NCBI GenBank assembly: GCA_027490555.1
Contig: JAIXXW010000350.1
Span: 1 to 19,361, forward strand
DNA: 19,361 nt
Source: Comamonadaceae bacterium
Lineage (GTDB): Bacteria > Pseudomonadota > Gammaproteobacteria > Burkholderiales > Burkholderiaceae_C
Reading direction: 5' to 3'
Under the pieces are notes generated by a model. It did no database searches. It was not told the DNA's origin and worked only from the letters and a program-made list of their open reading frames with translations. The translations under genes and the position numbers were made by a program. Of this stretch, positions 16,440 through 19,361 are shown piece after piece; the stretch's first letter is position 1, and every line of letters starts with the position of its first letter.

Positions 16440-17408
16440 ATGCATTCTGCTCTACGTCGCGCCATGCTCGCCGTTTCGCTCATGACAGCGTTCATTTCTA
16501 CGGCTGGCGCCCAAACCTACCCCAACCGCCCCGTCACGCTGGTCGTGACCCAGGGCGTCGGCTCGGGCAGTGACATCACGGCCCGGCTGTTGGCCGGCTA
16601 CCTGGGTCCGATCCTGGGCCAGACCGTGGTGGTCGAAAACCGGGCCGGTGCCTCGGGCATCATCGGCCACCAGTCGGTGGCGCGGGCCGCGCCCGACGGT
16701 TACACCCTGCTCTTCACCTCCACCGCCGGCCTCTTCGTGGTGCCGGTGATGAACCCCAACGCCAAATACAGCCTGGCCGACTTCACCCCGGTGGCACCGG
16801 TCTTGCGTGCACCTTTTGCAGTGTTGGTGGCCAACACGCCCGAAGCGCCCAAAACAATGGCCGAGTTGATGGCCAGCCTGCGTGCAAAGCCCCAGAGCTT
16901 CGCCTCGGCGGGCGTCGGCACGATGACCCACTTGGGCAGCGAACTGGTGTTGCGCAAAGCCGGCGTCCAGGCGACACACGTGCCCTACAAGGGCAGTGGC
17001 GCAGCCCTGACCGACCTGATGGGCGGTCAGATGTTGTTCGCCACGGATTCACTCACCGCTGCGATGGCACACATCAGGAGCGGCAAGCTTCGTGCACTGG
17101 CCACCACCGACAACGCCCGTGAGGGCTCGCTGCCCGACGTGCCCACGCTGGCCGAAGCCGGCATCCCCGGTGTGCAAGTGGCCGCCATCGGTGGCCTCTT
17201 CGCTCCCAAGGGCACGCCGCAAGACATCGTCGACAAGATCGCCGCCGCCACCGCCAAGGTGCTGGCCAACCCCGAGGTGGTGCAGCGCTTTGCCGCCGTC
17301 GAAACCGATCCCTTGCGGATCACCATGCCGGCCTTCCTGAACCTGTTGCGCCGTGAGTCCGAGGTCTGGAGTCCACTGGTTCAGCAACTGGGCCTGAAAC
17401 AGGAATGA
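16440..17408 (+). CDS. Bug-family periplasmic solute-binding protein (second copy)
   Basis: This 322-residue protein has a Sec-type signal peptide (MHSALRRAMLAVSLMTAFISTAGA-Q). Family motifs are YPNRPVTLVV, GSGSDITARLLA, VVENRAGASGIIG, the PDGYTLL strand, SLADFTPVAPV, VPYKGSGAALTDLMGGQM, SGKLRALATT and LPDVPTLAEAGIPG. It should capture an organic acid in the periplasm for a tripartite tricarboxylate-type permease encoded elsewhere. It is the first gene after the marR-side promoter, and its stop codon overlaps the start of the CoA-transferase gene, so the ligand is probably the acid that the CoA-transferase activates. It is clearly diverged from the first Bug protein of this window, so this is not a recent local duplication. 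Confidence 0.93.
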   Translation: MHSALRRAMLAVSLMTAFISTAGAQTYPNRPVTLVVTQGVGSGSDITARLLAGYLGPILGQTVVVENRAGASGIIGHQSVARAAPDGYTLLFTSTAGLFVVPVMNPNAKYSLADFTPVAPVLRAPFAVLVANTPEAPKTMAELMASLRAKPQSFASAGVGTMTHLGSELVLRKAGVQATHVPYKGSGAALTDLMGGQMLFATDSLTAAMAHIRSGKLRALATTDNAREGSLPDVPTLAEAGIPGVQVAAIGGLFAPKGTPQDIVDKIAAATAKVLANPEVVQRFAAVETDPLRITMPAFLNLLRRESEVWSPLVQQLGLKQE

Positions 17409-18655
17409 GCCGCGCCGCACCACTGCCCATGGCATCGCTGCAGCCGGGCAGCATCGGCCCCCTGCAGGGGGTGCGTGTGGTCGACCTGTCGCGCCTGGTG
17501 GCGGGCAATATGCTGACCCTGCAATTGGCCGACTTTGGTGCCGATGTCATCAAGGTCGAAGCGGCCGGCTCAGGCGACACCCTTCGCGAATGGCGTGAAC
17601 CCCATGCCGACCACCCGCAGGGCTATGACGGCTGGTGGCGAACCTACGCCCGCAACAAACGCAGCCTGGCGCTCGACCTGCGCCAGCCCGAGGCGATGGA
17701 CTGGCTGCGCCGCCTCATCGCCACCGCCCAGGTGCTGGTGGAAAGCTTCCGACCCGGCACGCTGGAGGCCATGGGACTGGGGCCCGAAGCCTTGCTGGCA
17801 GCGCACCCGCACCTGGTCATTGTGCGGCTGTCAGGCTGGGGACAAAGCGGCCCCTACCGCGAGTTGCCGGGCTTTGGCAGCCTGATCGAAGGCTTCAGTG
17901 GGTATGCCCACAAACACAGTGATGGCCAGGGCGTGCCGCAGTTACCCCACCTGGCGATGGCCGACATGGTCACCGGGCTCACCGGCGCCTTCGCCACCCT
18001 GACGGCCCTGCGCGAGGTGGAAGTGCGCGGTGGCCGAGGACAGGTGGTGGACCTCTCCCTGCTGGAGCCCATGCTGGCCATCATGGGGCCGGATGTCAGC
18101 ACGCACGCCGCCACCGGTGTGGAAGCTGCGCCTGGCCGCAAAATTGCCTCGCCCAGGGGCAGTTACCGCTGCAAAGACGGTCTGTGGGTGTCCATGAGTG
18201 GCTCCACCGAGACCATGGCACACAAGGTGTTCGAAGCGATCGGCCAGGGCCCGCTGTACCAGGATCCGCGCTTTGCCACCAACGCCGCCAGACTGGAGCA
18301 CGACCAAGAACTGGACGCCATGGTGGCCCGCTTCATCGCCGGCCTGACCCAAGCAGAATGTCTGGCGCTCTTTCGAAGCCATGGGGTGACGGTGGGCCCC
18401 ATCTACACACCGCCACAGCTGATGGCCGATCCACACGTCGTGCAGCGGGGGGTGTATGTGCAACTGGATGCCGGCGATGGTAGCCCGCCCACGGTGATGC
18501 ACCAGGTGACTCCGCGCCTGCAGGGCACGCCTGGCAGCATCCGCCGCACAGCGCCCCAGCGTGGGCAGCACACGCAGGAATTGCTGCAAGAGCTGGGCGC
18601 GACCCCTGCACAATGCGCCAAACTGCAACAACAAGGGGGCATCGAATGCAGCTGA
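17405..18655 (+). CDS. CaiB/BaiF (class III) CoA-transferase
   Basis: This 416-residue protein matches family III CoA-transferases in length and motifs: GPLQGVRVVDLSRLVAGN at the start, LADFGADVIKVE, RNKRSLALDL, LVESFRPGTLEAMGLG, the IVRLSGWGQSGPY stretch and a late GVTVGPIYTP. Asp187 in MADMVTG is at the position of the catalytic aspartate that carries the acyl group. The enzyme would move CoA from a donor such as succinyl-CoA to an incoming carboxylic acid. The start ATGA overlaps the TGA of the second Bug gene, a sign of translational coupling, and its own end overlaps the next gene by ten bases. With a CitE-like lyase next, the likely route is acid activation then cleavage; citramalate, malate-type or itaconate-derived acids are candidates, but the substrate is not shown. 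Confidence 0.93.
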   Translation: MSRAAPLPMASLQPGSIGPLQGVRVVDLSRLVAGNMLTLQLADFGADVIKVEAAGSGDTLREWREPHADHPQGYDGWWRTYARNKRSLALDLRQPEAMDWLRRLIATAQVLVESFRPGTLEAMGLGPEALLAAHPHLVIVRLSGWGQSGPYRELPGFGSLIEGFSGYAHKHSDGQGVPQLPHLAMADMVTGLTGAFATLTALREVEVRGGRGQVVDLSLLEPMLAIMGPDVSTHAATGVEAAPGRKIASPRGSYRCKDGLWVSMSGSTETMAHKVFEAIGQGPLYQDPRFATNAARLEHDQELDAMVARFIAGLTQAECLALFRSHGVTVGPIYTPPQLMADPHVVQRGVYVQLDAGDGSPPTVMHQVTPRLQGTPGSIRRTAPQRGQHTQELLQELGATPAQCAKLQQQGGIECS

Positions 18656-19361
18656 AAACCCACTTCAAGCAGGTGCGTTCCCTGCTCTTCCTGCCGGCCA
18701 CATCGGACCACCTGCTGGCCAAGGCCACCGAGCGCGGCGCAGACGCGCTGGTGGTTGACCTGGAAGATGCCATTGCCCCCGACCGCAAAGCGGCAGCCCG
18801 CCCGATGGCGCGGGCCGCCGTGGCGCAACTGGCGCAACGCGGTGCCACGGTGCTGCTGCGGGTGAACAGTGAACCGCAACAGTGGGCGCAAGACCTGCAG
18901 GGCATGCCGCTGGCGTCACTGGCGGCGGTGATGCTGCCGAAGGTCGAGACCTTGGCCCAACTGGACAACTTTGCGCAAGCGCTGACGGCCCTGGCAGTCG
19001 ACAGCCGTCAAGCACCACCGCCGATCGCGGCTTTGCTGGAAACCCCCCTTGGCGTGTTGGCGGCGGCGCAGATCGCGCAGCACCCTGCCCTGGGCGCGCT
19101 GGGGTTTGGCGCCGAAGACTATGCCGGGGCCCTGGGCGTGCCGCCCGAGCCGGCTGCGCTGACCTGGCCTGCACACCAGGTCTTGACCTGCGCCCATGCC
19201 CATGGCCTGGCCTGCTGGGGCGTGGCGGGGAGCATCGCGGTGGTCGACGACGTGGCAGGCTTTGAGCACACCGTGCGCGCCGCACGCGCCATGGGTTTCA
19301 CGGGCTCGGTGTGCATTCACCCGCGTCAGGTCCCCATCGTCAACCGCGGCTTCTCCCCTTC
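18646..19361 (+). CDS. CitE/HpcH-HpaI-type acyl-CoA lyase (3' partial)
   Basis: The gene starts at ATG 18646, ten bases inside the CoA-transferase gene, with AAGGGGG six bases ahead, and stays open to the window end (238 codons; the family is usually about 270-300). Motifs are RSLLFLPATSDHLLAKA at the N-terminus, ADALVVDLEDAIAP, LLRVN, VMLPKVET, ALLETPLGVLAA, GFGAEDYAGALG and GFTGSVCIHPRQ. Glu132 in LETP and Asp158 in GAEDY are the expected magnesium ligands of this TIM barrel. Relatives cleave citryl-, malyl-, citramalyl- or similar CoA thioesters into acetyl-CoA and an oxo acid. After a CaiB-type CoA-transferase it probably acts on the CoA ester that enzyme makes. It could also be a thioesterase-like variant, which the visible part does not resolve. 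Confidence 0.93.
   Translation, partial: MQLKTHFKQVRSLLFLPATSDHLLAKATERGADALVVDLEDAIAPDRKAAARPMARAAVAQLAQRGATVLLRVNSEPQQWAQDLQGMPLASLAAVMLPKVETLAQLDNFAQALTALAVDSRQAPPPIAALLETPLGVLAAAQIAQHPALGALGFGAEDYAGALGVPPEPAALTWPAHQVLTCAHAHGLACWGVAGSIAVVDDVAGFEHTVRAARAMGFTGSVCIHPRQVPIVNRGFSP

Overview
The window looks like a high-GC betaproteobacterium of the Burkholderiales, most likely Comamonadaceae-like. The reasons are two Bug-type (tripartite tricarboxylate transporter family) solute-binding proteins without membrane partners, a CaiB-type CoA-transferase next to a CitE-type lyase, a Tat-like signal on one binding protein, and strong G/C third positions. This placement is an inference; there is no rRNA or other marker here. 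I saw no tRNA, rRNA, CRISPR array, transposase or phage gene.

Region 1 (1-9293, + strand) encodes two large extracellular-type proteins. The first is open at its 5' end. It carries seven PPC-like beta-sandwich repeats, a kexin/furin-like S8 serine protease domain with an intact Asp/His/Ser/Asn set, a P domain, cadherin-like domains and several blocks of RTX calcium-binding nonapeptides, and it ends in a region typical of type I secretion substrates. The second gene starts across the stop codon of the first. It encodes a beta-propeller-like region, cadherin/Ig-like domains, a carboxypeptidase-regulatory-like domain and a dockerin-like EF-hand, with no visible signal peptide.

Region 2 (9486-15789) is a catabolic locus. 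An AraC regulator is divergent from an unusual continuous reading frame that joins a thiamine-diphosphate decarboxylase-like enzyme to an aldehyde dehydrogenase. A Bug binding protein follows 38 bases later, then an alpha/beta hydrolase. The simplest reading is uptake of an organic acid, decarboxylation of a 2-oxo acid to an aldehyde and oxidation of that aldehyde to an acid by one polypeptide. The substrate cannot be read from the sequence.

Region 3 (15860-19361) is a second, separately controlled acid-utilisation operon. A MarR regulator is divergent from a second Bug protein, a CaiB/BaiF CoA-transferase and a CitE/HpcH-type lyase that runs off the window end. The three + strand genes overlap and are probably translationally coupled. 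The set suggests uptake, CoA activation and C-C cleavage of a carboxylic acid. The regulator and the operon share a short AT-rich promoter region with a GCAA-TAT-TTGC palindrome.

Sampled lines in region 1 are clearly less GC-rich than lines in regions 2 and 3 (for example about 57% against 72% in two 60-base lines counted by hand), so the extracellular genes may have a different history or may simply follow their acidic, Asp/Asn/Thr-rich composition.
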